The position numbers and the translations under genes were made by a program. This document shows, one piece after another, positions 18,689 to 30,923 of a DNA stretch of 64,000 nucleotides; position 1 is the first letter of the stretch; each line of letters begins with the position of its first letter. Source of the stretch: Romboutsia hominis (GTDB lineage: Bacteria; Bacillota; Clostridia; Peptostreptococcales; Peptostreptococcaceae); contig NZ_LN650648.1 of NCBI RefSeq assembly GCF_900002575.1, positions 186,001-250,000 of the forward strand. The letters run 5' to 3'. Below the pieces are notes generated by a model that saw nothing but the letters and a program-made list of their open reading frames with translations, made no database searches and was not told the DNA's origin.

Positions 18689-18724
18689 GGGACTAAAAAA
18701 ATACACGGGGACATAAAAAGTCCC
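18689..18724. promoter_or_regulatory. Probable CggR operator
   Basis: GGGAC at 18689-18693 and 18708-18712 and the inverted GTCCC at 18720-18724, just downstream of the predicted transcription start. The known B. subtilis CggR operator is built from GGGAC/TGTCC repeats in the same position, so autoregulation by CggR is likely. Confidence 0.7.
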
Positions 18725-18751
18725 TCAGTGGACGTTGATGAAGGAGACAAT

Positions 18752-19777
18752 ATGAATAACTTAATAAAAATTCAACAAAAACTAATTCCACAAGTTATAG
18801 AGCTAATGGAGAAAAGATACTCTATTTTAAGACAGATATCCTTGAGTGAACCAATAGGTAGGAGAACCTTATCAAATGTTTTAGGAATTAGTGAGAGGGT
18901 CGTAAGATCAGAAACTGAGTTTCTAAAAGAACAAGGTCTTATAGAGGTAGCAGTATCTGGAATGACCATGACTCAAGAAGGTATGGATCTTTTAGAGGAG
19001 CTTAAAGATATCATGAACGATATCATGGGATTATCAACGCTACAAGAAAAGGTAAGAGAAAAGCTTGGAATAAAGAAAGTTTTACTAGTGCCTGGTAGCT
19101 ATGATCAAAATCCTAGCTTAATAAAAGATATAGCAAAACTAGGATCAGAGTATTTCTTAAGTATCTTAAAAGATGGAGATGTAGTTTCTATAACAGGTGG
19201 AAGTACTATGTTAGAGTTTTCAAATGCTATAAAGACTGACAAAAAATACGAAAATACAACTGTAGTACCTGCAAGAGGTAGTATGGGAAAAGATGTAGTA
19301 AGTCAATCTAACAACATAGTAGCGACAACAAGTAAGAAATTAGGAGCAAACTACAAATTATTACATATACCTGATGAACTAGGTACGGAGGCTATGAAAA
19401 CACTTACACAAGAGCCTCAAATAAAAAAGACTTTAGATATGATTGAAAAAACTGATGTATTAGTGTTTGGAATAGGAATTGCACTGGAGATGGCCAAAAA
19501 AAGAAGGCTTCCAGAAGAAAGAATACAAGAACTTATTGATAAAGATGCAATAGGGGAAGCATTTGGACATTATTTCAATAAAGATGGTGAAATAGTATGC
19601 AAGCTAAATACTGTAGGGATACATCTAGATACTTTCAAAAAAACTAAAGAGAACATAGCTATATTTGCTGGAACTCAAAAAGCAGAATCTTTTATAGCTA
19701 TGACAAATATCAATAAAAACATATCACTAGTAACAGATGAAGAAAGTGCAAATAAAATATTAGAGTTATTACAATAG
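18752..19777 (+). CDS. cggR: Central glycolytic genes regulator, SorC family
   Basis: Represses the gap operon and is released by fructose-1,6-bisphosphate. 341 residues: N-terminal winged helix (RRTLSNVLGISERVVRSETEFLK) and a SorC sugar-phosphate domain (TGGSTMLEF, PARGSMG). The ATG at 18752 follows AAGGAG; upstream in-frame ATG lacks a site and would run through the operator. Directly upstream of gap, as in other Firmicutes. Confidence 0.95.
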   Translation: MNNLIKIQQKLIPQVIELMEKRYSILRQISLSEPIGRRTLSNVLGISERVVRSETEFLKEQGLIEVAVSGMTMTQEGMDLLEELKDIMNDIMGLSTLQEKVREKLGIKKVLLVPGSYDQNPSLIKDIAKLGSEYFLSILKDGDVVSITGGSTMLEFSNAIKTDKKYENTTVVPARGSMGKDVVSQSNNIVATTSKKLGANYKLLHIPDELGTEAMKTLTQEPQIKKTLDMIEKTDVLVFGIGIALEMAKKRRLPEERIQELIDKDAIGEAFGHYFNKDGEIVCKLNTVGIHLDTFKKTKENIAIFAGTQKAESFIAMTNINKNISLVTDEESANKILELLQ

Positions 19778-19835
19778 TTTATAACTAGCATTGCTAGTAA
19801 AAATATATTTTATACACAATTTAGGAGGTAGCATT

Positions 19836-20843
19836 ATGGTTAAAGTTGCTATAAACGGATTTGGTAGAATAGGAAGATTAGCTTTAAGAAAATTAATGGA
19901 GCAAACAGATAAGTTTGAAGTTGTTGCTATAAACGACTTAACAGATGCTAAAACATTAGCTCACTTATTCAAGTATGACTCTGCACAAGGAAGATTCAAT
20001 GGTGAAATAGAAGTTAAAGAAGGTGCTTTCGTAGTTAATGGACATGAAATAAAAGTTACTGCTGAAAGAAACCCAGCTGATTTACCATGGGCTGAACTTG
20101 GAGTTGATATAGTATTAGAATGTACTGGATTCTTTACTTCTCAAGAGAAGGCTGGACTTCATTTAGAAGCTGGAGCTAAAAAAGTTGTTATATCTGCACC
20201 AGCTACAGGAGACTTAAAAACTGTAGTATTCAATGTTAACCATGATGTATTAGATGGAACAGAGACTGTTATATCAGGGGCATCTTGTACAACTAACTGC
20301 TTAGCACCAATGGCTAAAGCATTAAATGATGCATTTGGATTACAAAAAGGATTCATGACTACAATACATGCATACACTAATGACCAAAATACATTAGATG
20401 GTCCTCACGCTAAGGGAGATTTAAGAAGAGCTAGAGCTGCTGCTGCAAGTATAGTTCCTAACACTACAGGTGCTGCAAAAGCTATAGGTTTAGTTATACC
20501 AGAATTAAAAGGTAAATTAGACGGAGGAGCTCAAAGAGTTCCAGTTATAACTGGTTCTTTAACTGAATTAGTTTGTACATTAGATAAAAATGTTACAGTA
20601 GAAGAAATAAACGCTACTATGAAAGCTGCTTCAAATGAATCATTTGGATATACTGAAGAGCCATTAGTATCTTCAGATATAATAGGAATAGACTTTGGTT
20701 CATTATTTGATGCAACTCAAACAAGAGTTATGGAAGTAGACGGACAACAATTAGTTAAAGTTACTTCTTGGTATGACAATGAAATGTCTTACACTGCTCA
20801 ATTAATAAGAACATTAGGATACTTTGCTGGTTTAGCTAAGTAA
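19836..20843 (+). CDS. gap: Glyceraldehyde-3-phosphate dehydrogenase
   Basis: Converts glyceraldehyde-3-phosphate, NAD and phosphate to 1,3-bisphosphoglycerate. 335 residues with [10 protein letters not shown] cofactor motif and active-site Cys in SCTTNCLAP, His in the HAYTNDQ region. The ATG at 19836 follows TTAGGAGG. The longer frame from 19791 has no ribosome site. Second gene of the CggR-controlled unit, followed by a terminator. Confidence 0.98.
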   Translation: MVKVAINGFGRIGRLALRKLMEQTDKFEVVAINDLTDAKTLAHLFKYDSAQGRFNGEIEVKEGAFVVNGHEIKVTAERNPADLPWAELGVDIVLECTGFFTSQEKAGLHLEAGAKKVVISAPATGDLKTVVFNVNHDVLDGTETVISGASCTTNCLAPMAKALNDAFGLQKGFMTTIHAYTNDQNTLDGPHAKGDLRRARAAAASIVPNTTGAAKAIGLVIPELKGKLDGGAQRVPVITGSLTELVCTLDKNVTVEEINATMKAASNESFGYTEEPLVSSDIIGIDFGSLFDATQTRVMEVDGQQLVKVTSWYDNEMSYTAQLIRTLGYFAGLAK

Positions 20844-20853
20844 TTTAATATAG

Positions 20854-20896
20854 AGTCCAGGCTTGTAGTTTAAACTACAGGCTTAGGACTTTTTTA
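20854..20896 (+). terminator. Terminator or attenuator between gap and pgk
   Basis: Long stem from AGTCC to GGACT with GTAGTTT / AAACTAC core and five T residues. It would let gap be made in excess over pgk unless read through. Confidence 0.82.
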
Positions 20897-21009
20897 AAAG
20901 AGACTTACAACAAATAACAACTAAAAATAAGGTATGCTAAATTCGGTGTTATGGAAAGATTATTCATTTTAACAATGGGTTAGCTCGATTTAAAAGGAGA
21001 GAGATAAAT

Positions 21010-22209
21010 ATGTCAATGCTTAATAAAAAGACTATAGAAGATATAAATGTATGTGGAAAAAAAGTTTTAGTAAGATGTGATTTCAATGTGCCTCTAAAAG
21101 ATGGCGTTATAACAGATGAAAACAGATTAAACGGAGCTTTACCAACAATAAAATACTTAATAGAAAATGGAGCAAAAGTTATATTATGTTCTCACTTAGG
21201 AAAACCAAAAGGAGAAGCTAAGCCAGAATTATCTTTAGCACCAGTAGCTACTAGACTATCAGAAATGTTAGGTAAAGAAGTTGTATTTGCAGCTGATGAT
21301 AACGTTGTAGGAGAAAATGCAAAAGCTGCTGTAGAAAAGATGGAAAATGGTGATGTAGTATTACTACAAAACACTAGATATAGAAAAGAAGAAACTAAAA
21401 ACGAAGAAAATTTCTCAAAAGAATTAGCATCACTTGCTGAAATATTTGTAAACGATGCATTCGGAACTGCTCATAGAGCACACTGTTCAACAGTAGGAGC
21501 TGGTGAGTTCTTAGAAGAAAGAGCTTGCGGATACTTAATCCAAAAGGAATTAAAGTTCTTAGGAGAAGCTGTTGAAACACCAGTAAGACCTTTTACTGCT
21601 ATACTTGGAGGAGCTAAGGTATCTGATAAGATAGCTGTTATAGAACAATTATTAGAAAAAGTAGACAACCTAATAATAGGTGGAGGAATGGCTTATACAT
21701 TCTTAAAAGCACAAGGATATGAAATAGGAACTTCTCTAGTAGAAGAAGAAAAAGTAGACTATGCTAGAGAAATGATGAAAAAAGCAGAAGAAAAAGGCGT
21801 TAAGTTATTATTACCAATAGACAACGCTGTTGCTGATAAATTTGCTGATGTTAAACCAGTTATAACTGAAGATGCAAATATACCAGAAGGATTCATGGGA
21901 CTAGATATAGGACCTAAAACAATAGAGTTATATGTAAATACAGTTAAAAACTCTAAAACAATAGTATGGAATGGACCAATGGGAGTATTCGAGTTCGAAA
22001 ACTTCAATAAAGGTACATTAGCTGTTGCTAAAGCTATGGCAGATTTAACTGATGCTACTACTGTAATAGGTGGTGGAGATAGTGCTGCTGCAGTTAACCA
22101 ATTAGGATTTGGAGATAAGATGACTCACGTATCAACAGGTGGAGGAGCTTCTTTAGAATTCTTAGAAGGTAAAGAATTACCAGGTATAGTAGCTTTAGAT
22201 AACAAATAA
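21010..22209 (+). CDS. pgk: Phosphoglycerate kinase
   Basis: Makes ATP from 1,3-bisphosphoglycerate. 399 residues: RCDFNVPL near the N-terminus, [23 protein letters not shown], and the C-terminal nucleotide site GGGDSAAAV plus [25 protein letters not shown] upstream of the ATG. Confidence 0.98.
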   Translation: MSMLNKKTIEDINVCGKKVLVRCDFNVPLKDGVITDENRLNGALPTIKYLIENGAKVILCSHLGKPKGEAKPELSLAPVATRLSEMLGKEVVFAADDNVVGENAKAAVEKMENGDVVLLQNTRYRKEETKNEENFSKELASLAEIFVNDAFGTAHRAHCSTVGAGEFLEERACGYLIQKELKFLGEAVETPVRPFTAILGGAKVSDKIAVIEQLLEKVDNLIIGGGMAYTFLKAQGYEIGTSLVEEEKVDYAREMMKKAEEKGVKLLLPIDNAVADKFADVKPVITEDANIPEGFMGLDIGPKTIELYVNTVKNSKTIVWNGPMGVFEFENFNKGTLAVAKAMADLTDATTVIGGGDSAAAVNQLGFGDKMTHVSTGGGASLEFLEGKELPGIVALDNK

Positions 22210-22373
22210 ATTTGAAAATTATCGTAAGACATTTATTTGTCAAACATTTATATATATGACCACAGTTTAGTTTTACCTTAATAGGTAGAGCTGCCTTAAT
22301 AAATATTTATTAAATCTAGGGAAATCTTAAATAAGGTTTCTCTTGGGTTTAATCAAAAGTGGAGGAGTAAAAA

Positions 22374-23117
22374 ATGAGAAAGCCTATAATAGCAGGAAAC
22401 TGGAAAATGCACAAAACTATAGCAGAAGGTATAGCTTTTGTGAATGAAGTTAAAGATAAAGTAAACAATGATAAAGTAGAAGCTGTAATATGTGCACCTT
22501 TCACTTTATTAAAAGACTTAAAGGAAGCAACTAAAGGAACTAACATAAAGATAGGTGCTCAAAATATGCACTTTGAAGAAAAAGGGGCATTCACTGGAGA
22601 AGTATCACCACTTATGTTAAAAGAATTAGATATAGACTATGTTGTAATAGGACACTCAGAAAGAAGACAATACTTCAACGAAACTAATGAAACAGTAAAT
22701 AAAAAAGTTTTAAAAGCTTTAGAAGTTTCAATAGATCCAATATTATGTGTTGGTGAAACTTTAGAAGAAAGAGAAGCCGGAGAAACTAAAGCAGTTTGTA
22801 AAGTTCAAGTTGAAAAAGCTTTAGAAAACGTGGCTAAAGAAGATTTAGCTAAGGTTGTTATAGCATATGAGCCAATATGGGCTATAGGAACTGGAAAGAC
22901 TGCAACTAGTGAAGATGCTAATGATGTAATAAAATACATAAGAGAAGTTGTAAAAGATATATACGGAGACCTAGCTAACGAAGTTAGAATTCAATACGGT
23001 GGAAGTGTTAAGCCTGCTAACGTAGCTGAAATAATGGGTCAAAGTGATATAGATGGAGCATTAGTTGGTGGAGCTAGCTTAGAAGCAAGTGACTACACTC
23101 AACTTGTTAACTACTAA
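22374..23117 (+). CDS. tpiA: Triosephosphate isomerase
   Basis: Interconverts dihydroxyacetone phosphate and glyceraldehyde-3-phosphate. 247 residues with AGNWKMHKT, catalytic His in GHSERRQYF, catalytic Glu in [12 protein letters not shown] (with the mobile loop) and QYGGSVKP. The 164-base gap before it contains a weak hairpin (about 22318-22347) but no terminator I would call. It ends 12 bases before gpmI. Confidence 0.98.
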   Translation: MRKPIIAGNWKMHKTIAEGIAFVNEVKDKVNNDKVEAVICAPFTLLKDLKEATKGTNIKIGAQNMHFEEKGAFTGEVSPLMLKELDIDYVVIGHSERRQYFNETNETVNKKVLKALEVSIDPILCVGETLEEREAGETKAVCKVQVEKALENVAKEDLAKVVIAYEPIWAIGTGKTATSEDANDVIKYIREVVKDIYGDLANEVRIQYGGSVKPANVAEIMGQSDIDGALVGGASLEASDYTQLVNY

Positions 23118-23129
23118 GGAGAGGAAACT

Positions 23130-24659
23130 ATGAAAAAGCCTATAGCATTAATAATAATGGATGGTTTTGGAGAAAGCAAAATAGTAGACGGAAACGCTGT
23201 ACTAAATGCAAATACTCCTAATCTAGACAACTTAATAAAAGAATATCCGCACACTTTAATAAGTGCTAGTGGACTTGATGTAGGTCTTCCAAATGGACAA
23301 ATGGGTAACTCAGAAGTAGGACACACTAACATTGGGGCAGGAAGAATAGTATATCAAGACTTAACTAGAGTTAGTAAGGCAATAGAAGATGGAGATTTAT
23401 TCAAAAACGAAGTCTTACTAGAAACTATGAAAAATGCTAAGACTAGCGCACTTCATTTAATGGGATTAGTATCTGATGGTGGAGTACATTCACATATAGA
23501 CCATTTAAAAGGCATTTTAAAGATGGCCAAAGAAAATGGTGTTGAAAATGTATATGTACATGCATTCACAGATGGTAGAGATACAGATCCTAAAAGCGCA
23601 TTAAAATATATACAAGATGTAGAAGACTACATGAAAGAACTTGGAGTAGGTAAATTTGCTTCAGTTTCTGGAAGATACTATGCTATGGACAGAGATAAGA
23701 GATGGGATAGAATTAAGCTTGCATATGATGCAATGGTTAATGGAAAAGGATTAACTGCATCTAGTGCAAAAGAAGCTGTAGAAAACTCTTATGCAGAAGA
23801 TAAGAATGATGAATTCGTTCTTCCAACAGTTATAGTAGAAAATGGACACCCAGTAGGTCTTATAAAAGAAGGGGATTCAATAGTATTTGGTAACTTTAGA
23901 CCAGATAGAGCTAGGGAGATAACTAGAGCAATAGTAGATACAGATTTTACAGGATTTGAGAGACCAAACATGAAAACATACTTTACATGTTTAACTACAT
24001 ATGACATAACTATAAAAAATGTACATGTAGCATTTAAACCTCAAAGCCTTGAAAATACATTAGGGGAATATTTAGCGAAAAACGGTAAAAAGCAATTAAG
24101 AACAGCAGAAACTGAAAAATACGCTCACGTTACATTCTTCTTCAATGGTGGAGTTGAAGAACCTAATGAAGGTGAAGATAGAGAACTAGTACCATCGCCA
24201 AAGGTTGCAACTTATGATTTACAACCAGAGATGAGTGCTTATGAAGTAACAGATAAGTTACTTGCTAAAATAGATGAAGACAAATACGACTTTATAGTTG
24301 TAAATTTCGCAAATCCTGATATGGTAGGACATACAGGTGTAATAAAAGCAGCAATAAAAGCTGTTGAAACTGTAGATGAATGTGTAGGAAAGGTAGTAGA
24401 AAAGATACTTTCTAAAGGTGGAGAGGCTATAATAACTGCTGACCATGGTAATGTAGAACTTATGCAAGACCCAGAAACTAAATCTACTATAACAGCACAC
24501 TCTACAAATCCAGTACCATTTATATTAGTAGGAGAAAAAGATAAATCATTAAGCCTAAGAGAAGGCGGAAGATTATGTGATATAGCACCTACAATATTAG
24601 AAATGATGAATTTAGATAAACCAGAACAAATGACTGGTGAATCTTTAATAATAAAATAA
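23130..24659 (+). CDS. gpmI: 2,3-bisphosphoglycerate-independent phosphoglycerate mutase
   Basis: Mn-dependent mutase of the alkaline phosphatase superfamily. 509 residues: metal site MDGFGES, phosphoserine loop [23 protein letters not shown], and C-terminal TADHGNVE plus HSTNPVPF. Closely coupled to tpiA. Sporulating Firmicutes use this pH-sensitive enzyme, which is known to hold 3-phosphoglycerate in the spore. Confidence 0.98.
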   Translation: MKKPIALIIMDGFGESKIVDGNAVLNANTPNLDNLIKEYPHTLISASGLDVGLPNGQMGNSEVGHTNIGAGRIVYQDLTRVSKAIEDGDLFKNEVLLETMKNAKTSALHLMGLVSDGGVHSHIDHLKGILKMAKENGVENVYVHAFTDGRDTDPKSALKYIQDVEDYMKELGVGKFASVSGRYYAMDRDKRWDRIKLAYDAMVNGKGLTASSAKEAVENSYAEDKNDEFVLPTVIVENGHPVGLIKEGDSIVFGNFRPDRAREITRAIVDTDFTGFERPNMKTYFTCLTTYDITIKNVHVAFKPQSLENTLGEYLAKNGKKQLRTAETEKYAHVTFFFNGGVEEPNEGEDRELVPSPKVATYDLQPEMSAYEVTDKLLAKIDEDKYDFIVVNFANPDMVGHTGVIKAAIKAVETVDECVGKVVEKILSKGGEAIITADHGNVELMQDPETKSTITAHSTNPVPFILVGEKDKSLSLREGGRLCDIAPTILEMMNLDKPEQMTGESLIIK

Positions 24660-24802
24660 ATTTTAAAATTAAAACTATAAAATAATAAAATATAAAACCC
24701 CATCAAAGAATTTTTTTATTAAATATAAGATATTATATTCTTAAAAATAGGTATAATATTAAGTAGTTTACTTAATTTTTAAAATTTAGACATTAAAAGT
24801 AG

Positions 24803-26131
<1,329 letters not shown>

Positions 26132-26148
26132 TTAAATAAAAGTAATAT

Positions 26149-26183
26149 AAAAGGGGTTTAGATTATCTAAGCCCCTTTTTTAC
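26149..26183 (+). terminator. Terminator after eno
   Basis: AAAAGGGGTTTAGAT / ATCTAAGCCCCTTTT stem (one G-U pair) followed by a T tract; end of the glycolytic cluster. Confidence 0.92.
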
Positions 26184-26287
26184 ATATAATAAAATTTATT
26201 AATATTTTATGGATTGCAACATAGTGTTACAAAAGAAAAGATACAATATAAAACAATTACAGAAAACATCAAACTATACTGTATACC

Positions 26288-26316
26288 TTGAATACACTAG
26301 GGTTATATGATATATT
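26288..26316 (+). promoter_or_regulatory. Promoter of secG
   Basis: TTGAAT (26288-26293), 17-base spacer, TATATT (26311-26316), 48 bases before the start codon. Confidence 0.7.
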
Positions 26317-26364
26317 AAAGTGTAAGACAAACCTACAATTAATGAAGGAAAGGAGGGAATATAG

Positions 26365-26592
26365 ATGGATTTAGGTATGATATTAATGGGAGTACAAGTA
26401 GTACTATCTATAATTCTTGTAGTAAGCATAATGCCACAAGATACAAAAAGTGCAGTTCCTTCACAATTTGGTGGAGAAGGTAACCAAAGTTACTTCAAGC
26501 CGAAAGGAAAAGAAGCATTCTTAGCAAGAACAACTAAGGTAGCAGGGGTACTATTCTTTATAAATGCAATAGCAATGCTTTTAGTAAAATAA
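26365..26592 (+). CDS. secG: Protein translocase subunit SecG
   Basis: Small membrane partner of SecYE. 75 residues, two membrane segments (about 6-24 and 56-74) separated by the cytoplasmic Gly-rich stretch containing SQFGGEG. AAAGGAGGG site. Its place between eno and rnr-smpB is the usual Firmicute one. Confidence 0.93.
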   Translation: MDLGMILMGVQVVLSIILVVSIMPQDTKSAVPSQFGGEGNQSYFKPKGKEAFLARTTKVAGVLFFINAIAMLLVK

Positions 26593-26681
26593 TATTAAAT
26601 AATTGGCCATTATTTAATAAAAATTAAGATTTAAAAATTAAATTTAATTTTTAAAGAGGCAGCTACAACTAGTAGTTGTCT

Positions 26682-27038
26682 TTAATTTTTTTCATCAATT
26701 TCTTCTATATAAATATCAGCCCAAGTAACACGATTACAAAAAGGACACTTTAATCTAGATTGAAGAACAGAATTTATAGCAAACATCTGATGAAACTTAA
26801 TATAAAACTTATGACTACAATTTTTACATACATAAGGAATATGCTTAATTTTATTATAAACAGACACAAAAAGCATAGTAATTGAAACGATGGTAATAAC
26901 TAAAAAACAAAAATTTTGATTAGGAAACTCATAAAACTCAAAAATTAATCCAATTATAAAAAAAAGGACAGACCAAATAATGATAGGTTTGAAAGTAAGA
27001 CGATTATAAAAAGAAAATTTATCCCAAAACTTACTCAT
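26682..27038 (-). CDS. Two-TM protein with C-terminal zinc ribbon
   Basis: 118 residues on the strand opposite to its neighbours. Two membrane segments (about 17-35 and 43-60) precede a CxxC ... CxxC ribbon (CKNC and CPFC, 28 residues apart). I do not recognise a named family. Such membrane-anchored zinc ribbons occur widely with unknown roles. The start follows GGGAGTG. Confidence 0.6.
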   Translation of the reverse strand: MSKFWDKFSFYNRLTFKPIIIWSVLFFIIGLIFEFYEFPNQNFCFLVITIVSITMLFVSVYNKIKHIPYVCKNCSHKFYIKFHQMFAINSVLQSRLKCPFCNRVTWADIYIEEIDEKN

Positions 27039-27341
27039 AAAAACACTCCCTATAAACTAATTAACTAAATAGTAGCACTTGCAAATCAAGAAATCTACCT
27101 AATAACCCATAGTTATCTAAAAAAAATAAAGTAAAATAAAACAATTTATGATATCAAAACAAAAAGTATAACCTTAAAGTACTAATATCTAAGAATATAT
27201 TGAAATTTACTAGTTGAAAGTGTTGAAAAATACAAGAATTTTATACACTCTTATCTTGAATTTAACAAGGATTTTTTAGGTTACATAAAGAAATAAATGA
27301 TTAAAGATGTTACAAAACAATGGAAACAAGGAGGTATAACT
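27039..27341. other. Intergenic region between divergent small genes
   Basis: 303 bases, very AT-rich, carrying the start regions of both the zinc-ribbon gene (leftward) and the HTH gene (rightward). No clear promoter pair, repeat or RNA structure seen. Confidence 0.4.
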
Positions 27342-27653
27342 ATGGCTGTGTTTAAGATGAAGCAAGATGATGAATGGAAAAGAAACTATATATTAGAATT
27401 CAATGATATGAGAGATAATTATGAGTACAAACTACAATTAAAAGACGTAGAAATAGAAAGATTAAAATCAGAGATCTTAAGATTAAGAGACAGTAAAAAT
27501 ACTCTAAAACCAAGAGATAAACAAATTTCAGATAGAGATATACAACTTATAAAAGACTTAAGAGTTTGTAAGCTAAGCTATAGTGAAATATCAAAGAGAA
27601 CAAAATGGAGTAAAGCAACAGTAAGTAGAGTATTAAATGGACTTTATGATTAA
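27342..27653 (+). CDS. Small coiled-coil/helix-turn-helix DNA-binding protein
   Basis: 103 residues from the ATG at 27342 (AAGGAGG seven bases upstream; a longer frame from 27297 lacks a site). Charged helix about 20-55 that could form a coiled coil (LQLKDVEIERLKSEILRLR), then a resolvase/Hin-like helix-turn-helix at the C-terminus (LSYSEISKRTKWSKATVSRVL). No catalytic domain, so a regulator rather than a recombinase. Target unknown. Confidence 0.65.
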   Translation: MAVFKMKQDDEWKRNYILEFNDMRDNYEYKLQLKDVEIERLKSEILRLRDSKNTLKPRDKQISDRDIQLIKDLRVCKLSYSEISKRTKWSKATVSRVLNGLYD

Positions 27654-28012
27654 TAAAAAAAATATAAATTATATAATATAAAGCTCATGCGTTATAAAAA
27701 TATATAAACATGAGCTTTTTAATATGAAAATACCTATAATTACATGAATAAATATATAAACTCATATAAAAATAAAATATAAATTACAAAATATGGCTAT
27801 TGTATTGGAATAAATTGCTTTTTTATATACAATAGACTAATAAGAATAGTTTTCTTTAACATAAAATTTTTTATAAGTATTATATTTACTAAAAAAGTAT
27901 ATATTTTAAATATAAGTAGTAAAAAATAAATAAAATTATAATACTAATAAAGTATGTAAATACACAAACTAAGTAATAACAAATTTAAAAATAAATTTAG
28001 GAGGAAGCACAA
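27654..28012. other. Leader and intergenic region before rnr
   Basis: 359 bases. After the terminator at 27680 the sequence is nearly pure A/T with a possible promoter (TTGTAT at 27800-27805 and a TATATA-like box 18 bases on). No open frame or known RNA motif seen. Confidence 0.4.
27680..27722 (+). terminator. Terminator after the HTH gene
   Basis: AAGCTCATG / CATGAGCTT arms around a 19-base A/T loop, then TTT. Confidence 0.82.
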
Positions 28013-30184
28013 ATGTTACCAGGACTTAAAGAACGTTTATTAGGCTTAATAAATGACAAAGCATACAATCCTCTAAAAAAAGAAGAATTAGCATTAATAT
28101 TTGAAATACACCCAACTGAAATGCCAATGTTTTATAATTTTTTAGAAGAATTAGAAGAAGACGGATATATATGTAAAACTAAAAAGGGAAAAATAACATC
28201 TCCAAAATCAATGGGATACTTTGTAGGAAAATTCGTAGCTCATAGAAAAGGATTTGGATTTGTAGAATCTGATGAAGAATACACTCAAGACTTATTCATA
28301 CCAGCAAGTGAAACAAATAGTGCTATGCATAACGATAGAGTAGTAGCTGAAATAATAAAACCAGCAACAGATGAAAGAAGAGCAGAAGGTGCTGTAATAA
28401 AAATACTTGAAAGAGAAATAACAAAAGTAGTAGGATTATTCCAGCCAAGTAAAAGCTTTGGATTTGTAATCCCAGATGAAAAGAAATTTAACCAAGATAT
28501 ATATATACCTAAAAAATACTTTAGTGGTGCAAAGGCTGGAGATAAAGTAGTTTGTCAAATAACTATATGGCCACAAGAAGGAAGAAAGCCAGAAGGTAAG
28601 ATAGTAGAAGTATTAGGACCAAAAGGAACTAAAGAAGTAGAAATACTATCAATAATAAGAGCACATGGATTACCAGAGGAATTCCCTAAAAAAGTATTAC
28701 AAGAAGCTGAAAGTGTAGCACAGCCAATAACACAAGAAGAAATAAGAAGAAGATTAGATATAAGAGATATGAACATATTCACAATAGATGGTGAAGACGC
28801 AAAAGACTTAGACGACGCTATATCTATAGAAGTACTTCCAAATGGAAACTTTAGCCTAGGAGTACATATAGCAGACGTTACTCACTATGTACATGAAAAA
28901 AGCAAACTAGACAAAGAAGCATTAAAAAGAGCAACTTCAGTATACTTAGTGGATACAGTAATACCAATGCTACCTAAAACTCTTTCAAATGGAGTATGTA
29001 GTTTAAATCCAAATGAAGATAAGCTTACATTATCAGTATTTATGGAAATAGATAGAAAAGGTAATGTTAAAAAGTACGATATAAAAGAAACAATAATAAA
29101 CTCAAAAGCTAGAATGACTTATACAGAAGTATCAGACATATTAGAAAAAGATGATGCAGAGTTAAAAGAAAAATTCGCTCACGTAGTAGAAGAATTTAAA
29201 AATGCTGAAATATTAGCTAAAATACTAATGAATAGAAGAAAGCAAAGGGGAGCAATAGACTTTGACTTCCCAGAAGCTAAAATAATATTAACACCAGAAG
29301 GAAAAGTAGCTGATATAAAACACTACGAAAGAAGAATATCAAACAAAATAATAGAAGAATTCATGCTTATAACAAATGAAACAGTAGCAGAGCATTACTT
29401 CTGGTTAAACATGCCATTTGTTTATAGAATACATGAAACTCCATCAGCAGATAAAATGCAAGACTTAAGTAGATTTATATCTACATTTGGGTATACTATA
29501 AAAGGAGACTTAGAAGAAGTACATCCAAAAGCATTACAATCAATAATAGAAAAAATAAAAGGAACAAGAGAAGAAGAAGCAATAAGTACAATAATGCTAC
29601 GTTCACTAAAACAAGCTAGATATTCACCAGAATGTAGTGGACACTTTGGTCTAGCAGCACAGTACTACAGCCACTTTACTTCTCCAATAAGAAGATATCC
29701 AGACCTTCAAATACACAGAATAATGAAGGAACATATAAATAATAAAATAAACAACAAAAGACAAGAACAACTAGCTCATACAGTAGAATATGCATCAACT
29801 CAATCATCAGAAAGAGAAAGAGCAGCAGAACTTGCTGAAAGAGATGTAAAAGATTACTACAAAGCTGTATATATGGAAGACAAAGTAGGAGAAGAATACA
29901 ATGGTATCGTATCAAGTGTAACATCATTTGGTATGTTCATAGAACTTCCAAATACAGTAGAGGGATTAAGTCGATTAGCAAATATGGGAGATGACTATTA
30001 TATTTATGACGATATGACATATACTATAATAGGAGAAAGAACTAAAAAGACTTACAAAATAGGTGACCCAGTTAGAATAAAGGTTGCTAATGTAAATGTA
30101 GATTTAAGAGAAATAGACTTTGAAATACTATACAAATTAGAAGATGAAAATGAAATAGAATCTGAAGAATCTATTGAAGAATAG
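28013..30184 (+). CDS. rnr: Ribonuclease R
   Basis: Processive 3'-5' exoribonuclease that degrades structured RNA and works with SmpB-tmRNA in trans-translation quality control. 723 residues: N-terminal winged helix (1-65), two cold-shock OB domains (about 70-215), RNB catalytic domain with DGEDAKDLDDAISIE and SGHFGLAAQYYSHFTSPIRRYPD, and a C-terminal S1 domain (YNGIVSSVTSFGMFIEL). TTAGGAGGA site. Upstream of smpB and ssrA as in many Firmicutes. Confidence 0.97.
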   Translation: MLPGLKERLLGLINDKAYNPLKKEELALIFEIHPTEMPMFYNFLEELEEDGYICKTKKGKITSPKSMGYFVGKFVAHRKGFGFVESDEEYTQDLFIPASETNSAMHNDRVVAEIIKPATDERRAEGAVIKILEREITKVVGLFQPSKSFGFVIPDEKKFNQDIYIPKKYFSGAKAGDKVVCQITIWPQEGRKPEGKIVEVLGPKGTKEVEILSIIRAHGLPEEFPKKVLQEAESVAQPITQEEIRRRLDIRDMNIFTIDGEDAKDLDDAISIEVLPNGNFSLGVHIADVTHYVHEKSKLDKEALKRATSVYLVDTVIPMLPKTLSNGVCSLNPNEDKLTLSVFMEIDRKGNVKKYDIKETIINSKARMTYTEVSDILEKDDAELKEKFAHVVEEFKNAEILAKILMNRRKQRGAIDFDFPEAKIILTPEGKVADIKHYERRISNKIIEEFMLITNETVAEHYFWLNMPFVYRIHETPSADKMQDLSRFISTFGYTIKGDLEEVHPKALQSIIEKIKGTREEEAISTIMLRSLKQARYSPECSGHFGLAAQYYSHFTSPIRRYPDLQIHRIMKEHINNKINNKRQEQLAHTVEYASTQSSERERAAELAERDVKDYYKAVYMEDKVGEEYNGIVSSVTSFGMFIELPNTVEGLSRLANMGDDYYIYDDMTYTIIGERTKKTYKIGDPVRIKVANVNVDLREIDFEILYKLEDENEIESEESIEE

Positions 30185-30191
30185 ATAATAT

Positions 30192-30250
30192 AATAGTCGA
30201 AATACTACCCTCCGTCGGAGATACCGACAGAGGGGGTGGTATTGACTATT
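30192..30250 (+). other. Long GC-rich hairpin between rnr and smpB
   Basis: Outer arms AATAGTC / GACTATT and inner arms ACTACCCTCCGTCGG / CCGACAGAGGGGGTGGT form a nearly continuous stem of over 20 pairs around an AGATA loop. No T tract follows, so it is not an ordinary terminator. It could be an RNase processing site or a stability element between the two messages. Confidence 0.7.
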
Positions 30251-30317
30251 TAATGCACTTATGGTATATTTTTACTAATAAATGTTAGTGAAGAATTTTT
30301 AAGTAAGAGGTGAGAGT

Positions 30318-30773
30318 ATGGCAGGAACAAAAACACTTGCTACAAACAGAAAAGCAAGACATGAATATTTCATAGAAGAAACATATGAATGTGGAATAGA
30401 ATTAAAAGGTACAGAAGTAAAATCTATAAGAGCAGGTAAGGTAAACTTAACTGATGGATTTGCATCTGTAGATAACAGTGAAGTATTTTTAAAACAAGTT
30501 CATATAAGCCCATACGAACAAGGAAATAGATTCAATGTAGACCCTCTTAGAGTTAGAAAATTATTACTTCACAAACATGAAATAAGAAAGCTTATAGGAG
30601 CAACTACTGTTAAGGGGTATTCATTAATACCTTTAAGTATGTACCTTAAACATGGTAAGGTTAAGATAGAATTAGCCCTAGCAAAAGGTAAAAAGCTATA
30701 TGACAAACGTCAAGATTTAGCTAAAAAAGATGCTCAAAGAAATATAGAAAGAGAACTAAGAGGAAAATATTAA
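30318..30773 (+). CDS. smpB: SsrA-binding protein SmpB
   Basis: Binds tmRNA and brings it to stalled ribosomes. 151 residues with [29 protein letters not shown] split here as [12 protein letters not shown] and [13 protein letters not shown], then the basic C-terminal tail [16 protein letters not shown] that inserts into the mRNA channel. Followed by ssrA 150 bases downstream. Confidence 0.98.
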   Translation: MAGTKTLATNRKARHEYFIEETYECGIELKGTEVKSIRAGKVNLTDGFASVDNSEVFLKQVHISPYEQGNRFNVDPLRVRKLLLHKHEIRKLIGATTVKGYSLIPLSMYLKHGKVKIELALAKGKKLYDKRQDLAKKDAQRNIERELRGKY

Positions 30774-30887
30774 TAGTGATTACAAATACTATTCAAAATT
30801 CCATTAGATAACATTGATTTTTATTTTAAAAAGTATTATATTAAATATATCAACAACACAACTTAATATAAATGGTGAAAACAAGGT

Positions 30888-30916
30888 TTGTGAAAGTAAA
30901 GTCCAAGGACTATAAA
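30888..30916 (+). promoter_or_regulatory. Promoter of ssrA
   Basis: TTGTGA (30888-30893), 17-base spacer, TATAAA (30911-30916); the predicted start falls at the first G of tmRNA (30924). Confidence 0.75.
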
Positions 30917-30923
30917 ATACCAC

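Noticed and set aside
27342-27653. Small HTH protein as a site-specific recombinase for the array
   Set aside because: Only the resolvase-like DNA-binding helix is present; no serine or tyrosine recombinase catalytic domain.
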